The notes under the pieces are model-generated. The model had not been told where the DNA came from. It made no database searches and worked only from the letters and a program-made list of their open reading frames with translations. Positions 51,695 through 61,179 of a stretch of 64,000 nt of DNA are shown here, one piece after another. The stretch comes from Lysinibacillus sp. JNUCC-52 (GTDB taxonomy: Bacteria > Bacillota > Bacilli > Bacillales_A > Planococcaceae): positions 620,001 to 684,000 of the forward strand of contig NZ_CP065546.1 in the NCBI RefSeq assembly GCF_015999545.1. Direction: 5' to 3'. Position numbers and translations under genes: made by a program. Position 1 is the first letter of the stretch, and the number at the start of each line of letters is the position of its first letter.

Positions 51695-51798
51695 ATAATA
51701 CATCCCCTCCATTCACTAATTATGCCATATTGTGGAGAATAGAAGTACTAATTTAAAGTAAAAAAGAATTTGCACAGGCATTTACTGTACAAATTCTT

Positions 51799-53022
51799 TT
51801 AAAAATAATCAATAAACGTTGGGATTCCTACTGGTAATACTACTTCTAATAGCGCCATTTCCATTGCTTCACCTTGTAACCGTTCAATTTTCTCCAAATA
51901 GCTAGGGCGTTTATACCCAAGTAGCATCGTCGCTAATGTTTGAACTGTCAGTTGAATAGCATTCTCGGACAGTTGTTCACTAATCTTATCAACTGCTACT
52001 TCTCCGTTTTGTACTGTTACGACAAATGTACCGTTATTCCAAGCAACAATGCGATCACTTACTGCTAAGCGCAGCTGAAAGTCGTTCCCTACAAACGGGT
52101 ACCGCAGTAAAAATTCCTTTACGTCCACAATACGCGCCATGAAATAAGGAGAAACTTTTTGAATAATTTCACTATCCTCAAGTAAAAATGCTACCGCTTC
52201 ATTGCCCGTCGTTTTGCCATATACATTGTAAACCATTGAGCTATGTGCTGAGACAAAATTCCATAACCCTTTTCGAGCTTCTTCCTGTAAATAAACGATT
52301 TCATCAATATAAAAATTTTCTTCCATAATACGATAGAACATATAGCCTTGAGGCTCATCTTCCTCATCATAATAGACTGCTGCCTGCAGTTTGACATCAC
52401 TATCTATAAATTTTTCTTCCCAAAAATCTTCTTGAAATTTTTCATTCCAGGCTATGCTGTTTCGCACCATTACACCATGTGTCTTTATTGCATAACGTGC
52501 ATAAATTGCAACAACATCTTTATCTTTAGGATCGACACGACGAATTTTGCCATTTAAACCACCATAATGAGGAAGTTGTGTATCCTTCACTTGAAATTCC
52601 ACAACATCACTCATAATTTCCCAGCCTTTTTTGCGGTAATATGGAATAGAATAAGGGAATAAATAAGATATATACCGTCCTTCCTCACGCATTTGTTCTA
52701 GACACTTGATAATGAGACTTTCCATTAAGCCATGTCTAGAATATTCAGGGTACGTGCCAACAGCCGTTATCCCACCCATTTCATAAAACTTCCCATGTAC
52801 ATTGATTTGAAAAGGTAAATTTAAAATTTGTGATACTAGTTGAGAGCCATCAAACCACCCAAAAGCATGCCCTTCGTCAAACTGTTTACTTTTGGCATTA
52901 ACGAAACGACGATCTTTATGAATAGACATAGACATTTGAAATACGTAATTTAACAAATCGATGGATTGGGCCATCTCATCTAGTCGTATTTCTCGCATTA
53001 CTAAACCTTTCCGTTGATTCAT
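51799..53022 (-). CDS. Eis-like GNAT acetyltransferase
   Basis: 407 aa with the tripartite Eis layout: N-terminal GNAT (GGITAVGTYPEYSRHGLMESLI), a second GNAT-like domain (YMFYRIMEENFYIDEIVYLQEEARKGLW) and a C-terminal sterol-carrier-like fold (AVDKISEQLSENAIQLTVQTLATMLLGYKRP). Eis proteins acetylate amines such as lysines or aminoglycosides. The start overlaps the ATPase gene stop by 4 bp. Confidence 0.83.
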   Translation of the reverse strand: MNQRKGLVMREIRLDEMAQSIDLLNYVFQMSMSIHKDRRFVNAKSKQFDEGHAFGWFDGSQLVSQILNLPFQINVHGKFYEMGGITAVGTYPEYSRHGLMESLIIKCLEQMREEGRYISYLFPYSIPYYRKKGWEIMSDVVEFQVKDTQLPHYGGLNGKIRRVDPKDKDVVAIYARYAIKTHGVMVRNSIAWNEKFQEDFWEEKFIDSDVKLQAAVYYDEEDEPQGYMFYRIMEENFYIDEIVYLQEEARKGLWNFVSAHSSMVYNVYGKTTGNEAVAFLLEDSEIIQKVSPYFMARIVDVKEFLLRYPFVGNDFQLRLAVSDRIVAWNNGTFVVTVQNGEVAVDKISEQLSENAIQLTVQTLATMLLGYKRPSYLEKIERLQGEAMEMALLEVVLPVGIPTFIDYF

Positions 53023-53750
53023 GTTTTTCTCTCCTCATTAAATAGCTCTGCAAAAATGGTTTCAGGAGCATTTAAAAATCTCTTCGTTACAATATAATGT
53101 ATAGTTTCTTCGTATCGGACGGATTCAATCCCTCCTTCTTCAAAACTGTAAATAGTAGCATTCGGATAGCCGAGTAAAATGGGTGAATGTGTGGCAATAA
53201 TAAATTGGGCTTCACGCTCTAAATCCTTCATTATTTTAAGAAGACTCAGTTGTCTTGTAGGTGATAAAGCTGCTTCTGGCTCATCAAGTAAATAAATCGC
53301 CTTACCTTTAAAACGATTCATAAATAGCGCTAAAAAGGATTCTCCATGTGATTGTTGATGAAGGGATTTACCTCCAAATGCAGCATACTTATTAGGATGA
53401 TATTCTAACAAATCGATATGGCTTGCAAATTGATAAAACGTTTCTGAACGTAGAAAAAAGCCGTTAGAAACTTTAGGCAACCATGATAACCGTATATAGT
53501 CCCCTAGCGCAGCTTCTGCTTTATGTACTTCATAACTGTTTTGCCGTCCACCACCTGCTGTATTAAAATCACAGCGATCTGCAATTGCTTCGAGAAGTGT
53601 TGATTTCCCAGAGCCATTTTCCCCAACAAAAAATGTCACATTCGTTGGAAACTCAAGCTCTTGTAAATCCTGCAAACTGGGTATATTAAAAGGATATTGT
53701 CGTTTATCCTCTATGTTGTCCTGTAAAACCTTACATGATTTTAAATACAT
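53019..53750 (-). CDS. Soluble ABC-type ATPase (AAA_15/AAA_21-like)
   Basis: 243 aa with Walker A GENGSGKSTLLEAIA, an ABC-type signature around QQSHGESFL, Walker B YLLDEPEAALS and the His of IIATHSPILL. There is no membrane partner, so it is a stand-alone ATPase of the kind found with toxins, OLD nucleases or as predicted repair factors. It is coupled to the Eis-like gene by an ATGA overlap. Confidence 0.82.
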   Translation of the reverse strand: MYLKSCKVLQDNIEDKRQYPFNIPSLQDLQELEFPTNVTFFVGENGSGKSTLLEAIADRCDFNTAGGGRQNSYEVHKAEAALGDYIRLSWLPKVSNGFFLRSETFYQFASHIDLLEYHPNKYAAFGGKSLHQQSHGESFLALFMNRFKGKAIYLLDEPEAALSPTRQLSLLKIMKDLEREAQFIIATHSPILLGYPNATIYSFEEGGIESVRYEETIHYIVTKRFLNAPETIFAELFNEERKT

Positions 53751-53787
53751 TGTATTGCCTCCTTCATGATAGTATAACTCGCTGATG

Positions 53788-54699
53788 CTACTCTGAAACG
53801 GTCCTTCTTTCTAAATACAAACTAATAATACCAGCTATGAATAATAAGATGATACCTATTAAAGAAATAGGCGACCACGTAAGCCTAGAATCAAATAGTT
53901 GGAAGAAAAAAGTGAAAATTGGGACAAAGCATAAACTCATCATCACCATTAAAGGAGAACAATTCCGAATACCTATTTGCAATAAATACATTGGAAGCAT
54001 GACACCCGTTGCTGTAACAGCAAGTATCCAGCCAATATTTCCTGAGAAATACTTTAAAAATTCATCGTATGTAGCTAAAAAAGATAATAAAATTATGCCA
54101 TAATAACGATTGGCCAAAATCATAGAAGTTGTCCAGCCAGCCTCATTTAATTTTTTTGAATATACGGTACATAAAACAGCACCAAGCCCACAGCTAATAC
54201 TCGCTATTAAAGCTATGATGACAGGCATTGTTATGTCCAACTTGACTGCTGAGCTTCCGCTAAGTACAGAGACAATCAGTACACTACACGCAATCAGTGT
54301 GCCAATGGCAATTAACCACTGGGACCTTGGAATTGATTCCTTTGCAATGACCGCCAGAACTAGGACAAATAATGGACCGATACCCATCTCAAGTGCACTG
54401 ACTATGGCTGATTCCACGTATTTTAATGCAAAATAAAAACACATAAAAGCTAGAACGGACGCTCCATTTAATTTCAATACATAGCCGATTGTTCCTTGCC
54501 ATTTATAAGGTTTTTTATGTATACGTGCAAAAAATGCAAAATAGCATGTCGTCAGAAAAAAACTAATACCTGTAAATAAAAATGCAGGTACTTCTTGTAC
54601 TTGCTTGGCATAAAACACTTGACTCATTGCCGTCAAGAGCGCTGATAAAATCAGTGCTAGCAGCCCTATCGTTGTAATGCGTTTCTTCGTAATAACCAT
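53788..54699 (-). CDS. EamA/DMT family transporter under T-box control
   Basis: 303 aa, ten helices in two EamA halves. The first half ends in KYVESAIVSALEMGIGPLFV and the second in GLIGI-type helices. ATG 54699 follows GGGAG by 5 bp. The transcript has a full T-box leader, so expression should rise when one tRNA is uncharged. The specifier looks like CUC (Leu). The carrier may therefore move leucine or a related amino acid. Confidence 0.82.
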   Translation of the reverse strand: MVITKKRITTIGLLALILSALLTAMSQVFYAKQVQEVPAFLFTGISFFLTTCYFAFFARIHKKPYKWQGTIGYVLKLNGASVLAFMCFYFALKYVESAIVSALEMGIGPLFVLVLAVIAKESIPRSQWLIAIGTLIACSVLIVSVLSGSSAVKLDITMPVIIALIASISCGLGAVLCTVYSKKLNEAGWTTSMILANRYYGIILLSFLATYDEFLKYFSGNIGWILAVTATGVMLPMYLLQIGIRNCSPLMVMMSLCFVPIFTFFFQLFDSRLTWSPISLIGIILLFIAGIISLYLERRTVSE

Positions 54700-54729
54700 T
54701 CTGTCTCCCACCCCTTGTCATTATTTCCT

Positions 54730-54960
54730 AAAATAAAAAAACTCCATCTCTAATAAATATAGAGACGAAGTTATCCGCGGTACCACTCTGTTTAGCATAT
54801 ATGCTCACTTTGACTATAACGGTAGTTGCCGTTTATACCTACTTTTTTCAGTATAAAAACTCCTGGACGAGTTCACGAATCCTTTACGATGATTTTCACC
54901 AGCCACCATCTCTCTGTAAGTAAATCACATTCGCTACTTTTTCCAATCATTGTTAATTAT
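54730..54960 (-). promoter_or_regulatory. T-box riboswitch, probable leucine specifier
   Basis: On the minus strand the T-box CAGAGTGGTACCGCGG (54775-54790) precedes a terminator (TCTCTA/TAGAGA, then TTTTTTT at about 54735-54741). Upstream, stem I has GAGAGATGGTGGCTGGTG and GTGAACTCGTCC, in which CTC (54869-54871) falls at the specifier position after GTGAA. CUC is a Leu codon, also used by known leuS T-boxes. Uncharged tRNA-Leu should turn on the EamA transporter. Confidence 0.85.
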
Positions 54961-55106
54961 TAACGTCCATAATAAGTTATTTAATTATTCTCGTCAAGGT
55001 TTTACGAAGATTGTGACATCATAATATCAGTTGCATATAACCCTTTAAACGACAACACACCTATAGTTAGCTAATTTTACTTTAGTACATCAGGTACCAT
55101 TCGATT

Positions 55107-55143
55107 AAAAAAGTTTCCTAGCTGTAGGCTAGAAGACTTTTTA
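55107..55143. terminator. Terminator past the VOC protein gene
   Basis: AAAAAGT-CTAGC and GCTAG-ACTTTTT pair with small internal mismatches; T-rich on both outer sides. It lies 32 bp past the stop of 55175-55570. Confidence 0.65.
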
Positions 55144-55174
55144 CATCATATGGGATTTTATCAGCTAACCTTTG

Positions 55175-55570
55175 TTATTTTGCATTTTTATCAGGCTGAT
55201 GAATACCAAATACATTGCCTTCAGTATCTGTATAATATCCTTGCCATGCCATTCCTGGAAGAGCATATTTAGGAATGGCTATCTTACCACCATTGTTCAT
55301 AATTTTTGCTTCTGTTGCATCGTAATTTTCCACACCCATTGTACAAGCAAATCCATTCAACGCTTGATTTGGTGCTGGAGGGGGACCTTGCCGTTGCATT
55401 AAGGCACCATTAATGCCAAGTTCATCCTCGCCACCTGTTACAGCCCCAAAATACGGCATGCCAGCGTAGTCACTCCAATCTTCAAATGACCATCCAAAAA
55501 TATTGCCATAGAAATCCTTTGCTCGCTCCATGTCACTTACATGAATTTCAAAATGAACTAATCTCCCCAT
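55175..55570 (-). CDS. VOC (glyoxalase/bleomycin resistance) family protein
   Basis: 131 aa with the two beta-alpha-beta-beta-beta halves: VHFEIHVSDMERAKDFYGNIFGW and FACTMGVENYDATEAKIMNNGGK, ending in YYTDTEGNVFGIHQPD. Metal ligands His and Glu are in their usual places. Substrate unknown. Confidence 0.83.
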   Translation of the reverse strand: MGRLVHFEIHVSDMERAKDFYGNIFGWSFEDWSDYAGMPYFGAVTGGEDELGINGALMQRQGPPPAPNQALNGFACTMGVENYDATEAKIMNNGGKIAIPKYALPGMAWQGYYTDTEGNVFGIHQPDKNAK

Positions 55571-55704
55571 AATATCCTCCTAAATGCAATAGAATATATT
55601 TACTATAATTCATTTTTTTGTAGATAGGAAATATAATGGATTGCTTGTAAGCTTCCAGTTGTAGCGGCTATAATGTTCTATGCTTTAGCTGGCGTAATAA
55701 TATA

Positions 55705-56259
55705 TTATCGGTTTGTATCTTGCGTTACCTTTCTTCCAGGATAAAACTTCATTTGTTCATCACCTTTATGTTCTTTTGCGGTCATAGTAATTGGTTTTAT
55801 TTTTAGCACCACCGTTTTACTACCTAAAGAAGATATATATTTATCGACATGCGCTTTCGATAAAGCGACTTCATAATAATTCGGGACATATTTATCAAGC
55901 ATTTCTTGCATTGCTGCTGTTGCTTCATCTAAATCCGTAACAATTTCGACGTTTCCATTGGCGATAACGCTCATATAAGCCGTATCAGTATTCGCAGGAA
56001 CTGGATCTGCGATAGTTCCGTAAATTTCACATACTGTAATACAAGCATTCGTATTTTTTTTTAAAATATTAATTTTTCTTCCTTCGTTTGCGCCATGAAT
56101 ATAAAAGTTTCCGTTCTTAAATACAAAATTCAATGGAATTACATATGGCATATTGTCATCCACTAACCCTAGAAAAATGGTTTGAGCTTGTCGTAAAAAA
56201 TGATTGATTTGTCCCTCATCTGTAAATGTTCTTTTCCCCATACGAATTTTTGTTTCCAT
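55705..56259 (-). CDS. Pyridoxamine 5'-phosphate oxidase-like FMN-binding protein
   Basis: 184 aa split-barrel protein of the Pyridox_ox_2 (NimA-like) type: IFLGLVDDNMPYVIPLNFVF, IHGANEGRKINILKKNTNACITVCE and SVIANGNVEIVTD. Family members bind FMN or heme and reduce small compounds. ATG 56259 is chosen over GTG 56268, which abuts the ribosome site. Confidence 0.78.
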   Translation of the reverse strand: METKIRMGKRTFTDEGQINHFLRQAQTIFLGLVDDNMPYVIPLNFVFKNGNFYIHGANEGRKINILKKNTNACITVCEIYGTIADPVPANTDTAYMSVIANGNVEIVTDLDEATAAMQEMLDKYVPNYYEVALSKAHVDKYISSLGSKTVVLKIKPITMTAKEHKGDEQMKFYPGRKVTQDTNR

Positions 56260-56450
56260 CCTTATCACTTCTCCCTATTTAACAAGTATAATAATTTGCT
56301 TACTTCTATAGCGAGTCTATAGCAGGATAGCCCTTTAAAAAAGGGACAGTTTGATGAAAACGAATGGGTACAACGTAAATTTTTCATCCTGTGTTATTAG
56401 GATTACACTTATCGCTTTAGCAGTTCCTAAACGCTTGCAAAACAATTTCT

Positions 56451-57212
56451 TCACTGCTCACGGTAAAATAATTTTAGCTGTGTGACTATCATAATACTAA
56501 TGACGACAAGTAAAAACCAAGAGCTAATTTTTCCGAAATGAACAATCGTCCATCCCATTTCTTGGTTAGGATATGACCAAGCACCAAAAAATGTTGCAAT
56601 ATTTTCAGCAATCCAAATAAAAAACCCAATTAAAAGGAATGATGCAACAATAGGCATCTTATAAATGTTTTGTCGTACTGTAAATTTAACAACTGTTCGA
56701 GAAAATACGAGAAAAAGTAAAGCTATTAGCAGCCATCTAAAGTCATATATAAAATGGTGTGTGAAGAAATTTAAGTAAATCATAGCTCCTAACGGAATGG
56801 CAATATAACTTCTTGGCCAATTCAAAATCTTCAAATCAAACCTACGCCAAGCTTGGCAAATGTAACTTGCCACACTTGCATACATAAAGCCGCTATATAA
56901 GGGCACACCACCAATTTTTGACCACGCCTCTTCTGGATAAGACCAAGAATGAAAGTTCACTTTATATAATTCTAGTAAAAGACCAATAATATGAAACAAA
57001 CAGATTACTTTTATTTCATCTTTAGATTCTAGACCAAATTTATACATCAAATATTGTGTCAAAAGACAAATAACGAGAATAAAATCATATCTTGAAAGTG
57101 GTAAATGGCTAACCTTTGACAGCGCAAGCGTAACAAATATGACAACAGGAAAAATACAAGATAAGGATTGATGGTACGTAAAGTACACTAAGTCTTTAAA
57201 AAATTTTTTCAA
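56451..57212 (-). CDS. DUF817 membrane protein (YoaT-like)
   Basis: 253 aa with eight helices and the DUF817 signatures ELYKVNFHSWSYPEEAWSKIGGVPLYSGFMYASVASY and FGAWSYPNQEMGW. Present in B. subtilis as YoaT; the function is unknown to me. Confidence 0.82.
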   Translation of the reverse strand: MKKFFKDLVYFTYHQSLSCIFPVVIFVTLALSKVSHLPLSRYDFILVICLLTQYLMYKFGLESKDEIKVICLFHIIGLLLELYKVNFHSWSYPEEAWSKIGGVPLYSGFMYASVASYICQAWRRFDLKILNWPRSYIAIPLGAMIYLNFFTHHFIYDFRWLLIALLFLVFSRTVVKFTVRQNIYKMPIVASFLLIGFFIWIAENIATFFGAWSYPNQEMGWTIVHFGKISSWFLLVVISIMIVTQLKLFYREQ

Positions 57213-57380
57213 TATACATTCACCTCATGTAACTAAGTACGAGAAAATTTATCATTACTTGTATGAAGAATAAATGATATTTTATTTTATTTCAATGTTT
57301 TTTTATCGAAAAACGATAAATATATTTACTTATTTTTGAAACATTTTTTTATAAGTAACGTCTTTTGTAAACCTAAATAA

Positions 57381-57416
57381 AACAAGAGTAGCCACATGTT
57401 TGCAGCTACTCTTGTC
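57381..57416 (-). terminator. Terminator of the amino acid permease gene
   Basis: ACAAGAGTAGC and GCTACTCTTGT pair perfectly over 11 bp, with T4 following on the minus strand. Confidence 0.85.
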
Positions 57417-57419
57417 CTT

Positions 57420-58847
57420 TTAAAGAAACATTTTTTGGTCTAATTTTAACTGTACTTCTTGTTGGCTTACTTTTATTACCTTCGTTTTCTTCACTTTTAC
57501 ATAATAAACGATATAACAGCCTATGAAGAATGCGCCTCCACAATATAGAGCTAATCGTTGCGACGGATCAAAGGCTAAGCTTGCCATAACTATACAATTC
57601 GCTACTAAGCCTAAAATTGGCACGAGTGGATATAGTGGCGCTTTGAATTTTAAATCTTCCACATTACCACCTTGACGAACATATGAACGTCTAAAGGCAA
57701 TTTGCGATGCTGTAATCGCAATCCAACCGATTTGAGCACCTAAACCAGCTAGAGATAATAGCCAAACAAACACTGTTTTTGCAGCGAATACACTTGATAA
57801 TAGAGATAACCCTGCTACAGCAAGTGTAATTAATAATGCATTCATCGGAATGCCTCTTTTATTCACTTTCCCTAAAACAGGGCTAGCCATCTTTTCAACA
57901 GATAGAGAGAACAACATACGAGTTGCCGCATATAAACCAGAGTTTGCAACCGATAATAGAGCAGTCAAAATAACAAAGTTCATAATATCAGCTGCATAAG
58001 GAATGCCTATACTGTCCAGTACTACTACGAATGGACTTTCAACAACACCTGCTTTATCCATTGGAATTATCGCGGCAAGAATGACAACAGATAGGACAAA
58101 GAAGAACAATGTACGCCAAACTGTTTGTTTAATAGATTTAGGAATTGTCTTTTCTGGATTTTCACTTTCCCCAGCAGCAATACCAATTAATTCTGTCCCT
58201 TGGAATGAAAAATTCACCGTAATCATTGTAATCAATAATGCTGTTACACCATTTGGAAATAGCCCATGCTCATAAAAATGCGTTAGAAATGGAGCGCTGG
58301 ATCCGTCTTTCATATCAATAAGGCCAAACATAGCGGCTCCTCCAACAATTAGGAACATAATAATAGCCAATATTTTTATGCTAGAGAAAACAAATTCTGC
58401 TTCACCAAATGCTTTCGCTGATAAACCATTTAATAAAAAGAGCAAGGCACCAAATATTAAACACCACATCCATACTGGTGATTCAGGAAACCATCTTTGC
58501 ATAAGTTGTCCAGCCCCTAAAAATTCGAGGGCAACTGTAACTGCCCACCCTAGCCAATAAAGCCACCCAACGGCAAAACCAGTAGCAGGACCAATAAACT
58601 TCGTCGTATATGTTTGAAACGACCCAGATACTGGCATAGCAACAGACAATTCACCCAAACAAAGCATCGTTAGATACATTACTAACCCGCCTACTAAATA
58701 AGAAAGAATAGCACCAGTTGGCCCAGCTTGATTTATAGTAAAACCTGATCCAAGAAAGAAGCCAGTTCCAATGCATCCTCCTAGGGAAATCATAAATAAG
58801 TGTCTAGCTTTCATACTTCTTTTTAATTCATGTTGTTCTGTTGCCAT
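57420..58847 (-). CDS. rocE: APC family amino acid permease, RocE/RocC-like
   Basis: 475 aa with twelve helices, the APC start ISLGGCIGTGFFLGSGFTINQAGPTGAIL and FQGTELIGIAAGESENPEKTIPKSI. The gene follows arginase by about 280 bp in the same direction, so arginine or ornithine is the likely substrate. The gap holds an inverted repeat. The symbol rests on context; RocC is equally possible. Confidence 0.8.
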   Translation of the reverse strand: MATEQHELKRSMKARHLFMISLGGCIGTGFFLGSGFTINQAGPTGAILSYLVGGLVMYLTMLCLGELSVAMPVSGSFQTYTTKFIGPATGFAVGWLYWLGWAVTVALEFLGAGQLMQRWFPESPVWMWCLIFGALLFLLNGLSAKAFGEAEFVFSSIKILAIIMFLIVGGAAMFGLIDMKDGSSAPFLTHFYEHGLFPNGVTALLITMITVNFSFQGTELIGIAAGESENPEKTIPKSIKQTVWRTLFFFVLSVVILAAIIPMDKAGVVESPFVVVLDSIGIPYAADIMNFVILTALLSVANSGLYAATRMLFSLSVEKMASPVLGKVNKRGIPMNALLITLAVAGLSLLSSVFAAKTVFVWLLSLAGLGAQIGWIAITASQIAFRRSYVRQGGNVEDLKFKAPLYPLVPILGLVANCIVMASLAFDPSQRLALYCGGAFFIGCYIVYYVKVKKTKVIKVSQQEVQLKLDQKMFL

Positions 58848-58877
58848 AAAATAACCCCTTACCCGATTATCATGTAA

Positions 58878-58897
58878 GCACTTTCTTTTTAAAGTGC
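58878..58897. repeat. Inverted repeat upstream of the permease gene
   Basis: GCACTTT and AAAGTGC pair around 6 nt, 30 bp before the permease start. The minus strand reads TTGGCAC here, but no matching TTGC -12 element follows, so I do not call a sigma-54 promoter. The rest of 58898-59125 holds no clear signal. Confidence 0.35.
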
Positions 58898-59125
58898 CAA
58901 AAGATAATGATGATAAATATTAATAGAAGAAATTTTAAAATTACTTCTATTTTGTGAACAGTCAATTTTCTGACAAAGAAAAGTACTTAAATAGTCTAGA
59001 GCATTCGTTCCGTCTATTGTAAACTACAATTAGGGAGAGCTATTTTCTTAAATTTGGTTGTCGCGACCTCATTTTACTAAAAAAGTTCTTCCTTATCAGC
59101 AAATTGTTTTTCCCCAATCCATTGT

Positions 59126-60031
59126 TTAAAGTAATGTATCGCCAAATAAAGAGCTAATTAAAGCGACCGCAGCAATAGCTGTTTTATTATACTGATCTAA
59201 TACTGGGTTTGTCTCTACAAACTCTGCCGAAGTAATAATATTGGCTTCTGATAGCATTTCCATAGCTAAATGACTTTCACGATAGCTAATGCCACCTGCA
59301 ACTGGTGTTCCTACTCCTGGTGCATCGTTTGGATCAAGGGCATCTAAATCTAAAGATAAATGAACACCATCTGTATGTTCCTTTAAATAATTTATAGTTT
59401 CTGACATTACTGTCGTCATACCTAAACGATCGATTTCATGCATCGTGTACACTTTAATGCCAATTTCTTTAATAAGTTTTTTCTCTCCTGGATCTAAATC
59501 ACGAGCGCCAATAATTACTACATTTTCTGGCTTTACTTTTGGCGCATAACCACCAATATTCGTAAGTGCAGGATGTCCAAGACCTAAGCTTACCGCTAAA
59601 GACATTCCATGAATATTTCCAGAGGGAGATGTTTCACCTGTGTTTAAATCACCATGGGCATCATACCAAATAACGCCTAAGTTCTCATAATGTTTCGAAA
59701 CACCTGCTAATGTTCCAATGGCAATACTATGATCTCCTCCTAAAACTAAAGGAAAGCGATTAGAGGAAATAACTTGATCTACTTTTTGACCAAGCTTGTC
59801 ATTAGCATCCGCTACCGTTTTTAAATTTTTTAAGTTTGTTGTTGTGTCTATCTTTTCTTCTTTATTTACGAATTCGATATTCAAATCCCCTAAATCATCA
59901 ATCGCATAGCCGAGCCCTTCAAGTCGATCTGTTAATCCAGCATATCGAATAGCACTCGGTCCCATGTCTACCCCTCTTCTAGTTTGACCCAGATCCATAG
60001 GTACCCCAATAATTGTAACTTCTTTACGCAT
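59126..60031 (-). CDS. rocF: Arginase
   Basis: 301 aa manganese enzyme splitting arginine to ornithine and urea. All metal motifs are present: GGDHSIAIG, IWYDAHGDLN, SLDLDALDP and the C-terminal EFVETNPVLD. TSPSGNIHGM fits arginase rather than agmatinase. GGAGAGGAG precedes the ATG. Confidence 0.93.
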   Translation of the reverse strand: MRKEVTIIGVPMDLGQTRRGVDMGPSAIRYAGLTDRLEGLGYAIDDLGDLNIEFVNKEEKIDTTTNLKNLKTVADANDKLGQKVDQVISSNRFPLVLGGDHSIAIGTLAGVSKHYENLGVIWYDAHGDLNTGETSPSGNIHGMSLAVSLGLGHPALTNIGGYAPKVKPENVVIIGARDLDPGEKKLIKEIGIKVYTMHEIDRLGMTTVMSETINYLKEHTDGVHLSLDLDALDPNDAPGVGTPVAGGISYRESHLAMEMLSEANIITSAEFVETNPVLDQYNKTAIAAVALISSLFGDTLL

Positions 60032-60388
60032 GATATTTTCTCCTCTCCAATAATTACTTTCACAGTATAAAGAAAATGAAAAATTGACTCAACTCGACAT
60101 TATTTTTAATTTTTATACAGTTTAGATTATTAGAAACATAGATTTCATCTTGCATAAATGAATGCATAAACACAATAATAGTGAATAAAGAAACTTATTT
60201 TTACAATTTTATATGTTTTTTTGTCAGAAATATCAAAAATAAAAGATTAAAACTATATAATTTTATTGTTTTTTTAGAAAATTAAAACGTTGTTTACAGG
60301 TTTTATATCAATATAATGTAAAATTATTTAAAATATTTCTATATTTGTATAAGAATAATAGCGATATTTTTTAATAATTTAATAAAAT
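60032..60388. other. Upstream region of rocF
   Basis: Very AT-rich, no gene. At 60151-60166 TGCATAAATGAATGCA is an inverted repeat that weakly recalls an ARG box. I found no convincing sigma-54 (GG-N10-GC) promoter. Confidence 0.3.
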
Positions 60389-60427
60389 AAAACCAGAATC
60401 TCATTTTTTTAAAGTGAGTTCTGGTTT
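60389..60427 (-). terminator. Terminator of the YetF-like gene
   Basis: AAACCAGAACTCA and TGAGATTCTGGTTTT pair on the minus strand, ending in a T-run. The stem begins at the stop codon. Confidence 0.82.
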
Positions 60428-61112
60428 AAAATTTTTGTATGAATAATTTTTCATCTGATTGGATTTCCGCATAAAATACTTCTTCGACATTTTTAATTCC
60501 TACTTTGGTTAATTCCCTTTTTAGCCATTCTTTATTTTTTCCTACTTCTAATAAATTTCTTTTTAATAATTTGCCGTCTGATATTATTTCTATAGGTAAA
60601 AACGGTGGATTTTTAGGTGCAATGTTTAGGTCTATCTTTTGTGTGCCTTGAAATTGAGGTTTCTTCAGAATACTCAGCGTGCCGTTCGGTTCAAGTATTG
60701 CAAAATCGATTTCATCGATCGAAAAAACTTGATATTGCCTTATCATCATTGTTAAGTCATCGATATTGACGCCTGTCCTTTTCAATGCTTTTTTATCGAT
60801 TTTGCCGTGTTTTATTACGATTGTAGGCTGACCATCAAGTATCATCCTTATTTTTCCTGATTTCAGACTTATATAGCCAATAAGTGTTGTTAACGAACAC
60901 CATATAACCAAGCTCAGTAAATCTTTTGTGTAATCTTTTGTACTAAGAACAATCATATTAGCGGCAATGGAGCCAATTGTTATGCCTGTTACATAGTTAA
61001 AAAACGTAAGTTGGCTTAATTGTTTTTTTCCTAAAAAACGTGTTAATGCAAGAAGGACAAAAAAAGTTATGACTGTTTCTATTGCTATTTGTAAGTAACT
61101 TACATCTTTCAT
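60426..61112 (-). CDS. YetF/DUF421 family membrane protein
   Basis: 228 aa: three N-terminal helices with ALTRFLGKKQLSQLTFFNYVTGITIGSIAA, then the DUF421 soluble part (ILDGQPTIVIKHGKIDKKALKRTGVNIDDLTMMIRQ). The family is common in spore formers; several members sit in spore membranes. Monocistronic. Confidence 0.85.
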   Translation of the reverse strand: MKDVSYLQIAIETVITFFVLLALTRFLGKKQLSQLTFFNYVTGITIGSIAANMIVLSTKDYTKDLLSLVIWCSLTTLIGYISLKSGKIRMILDGQPTIVIKHGKIDKKALKRTGVNIDDLTMMIRQYQVFSIDEIDFAILEPNGTLSILKKPQFQGTQKIDLNIAPKNPPFLPIEIISDGKLLKRNLLEVGKNKEWLKRELTKVGIKNVEEVFYAEIQSDEKLFIQKF

Positions 61113-61179
61113 GCCACCACTCCTATCTATTCAATAGAATGTGTTATGCATAAAATAAAATACTAAAACTCGGCACTAA

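Noticed and set aside
58870..58900. Sigma-54 promoter (TTGGCAC) upstream of the roc permease gene
   Set aside because: No TTGC -12 element at the required 10-bp distance; the TTGGCAC is part of an inverted repeat.
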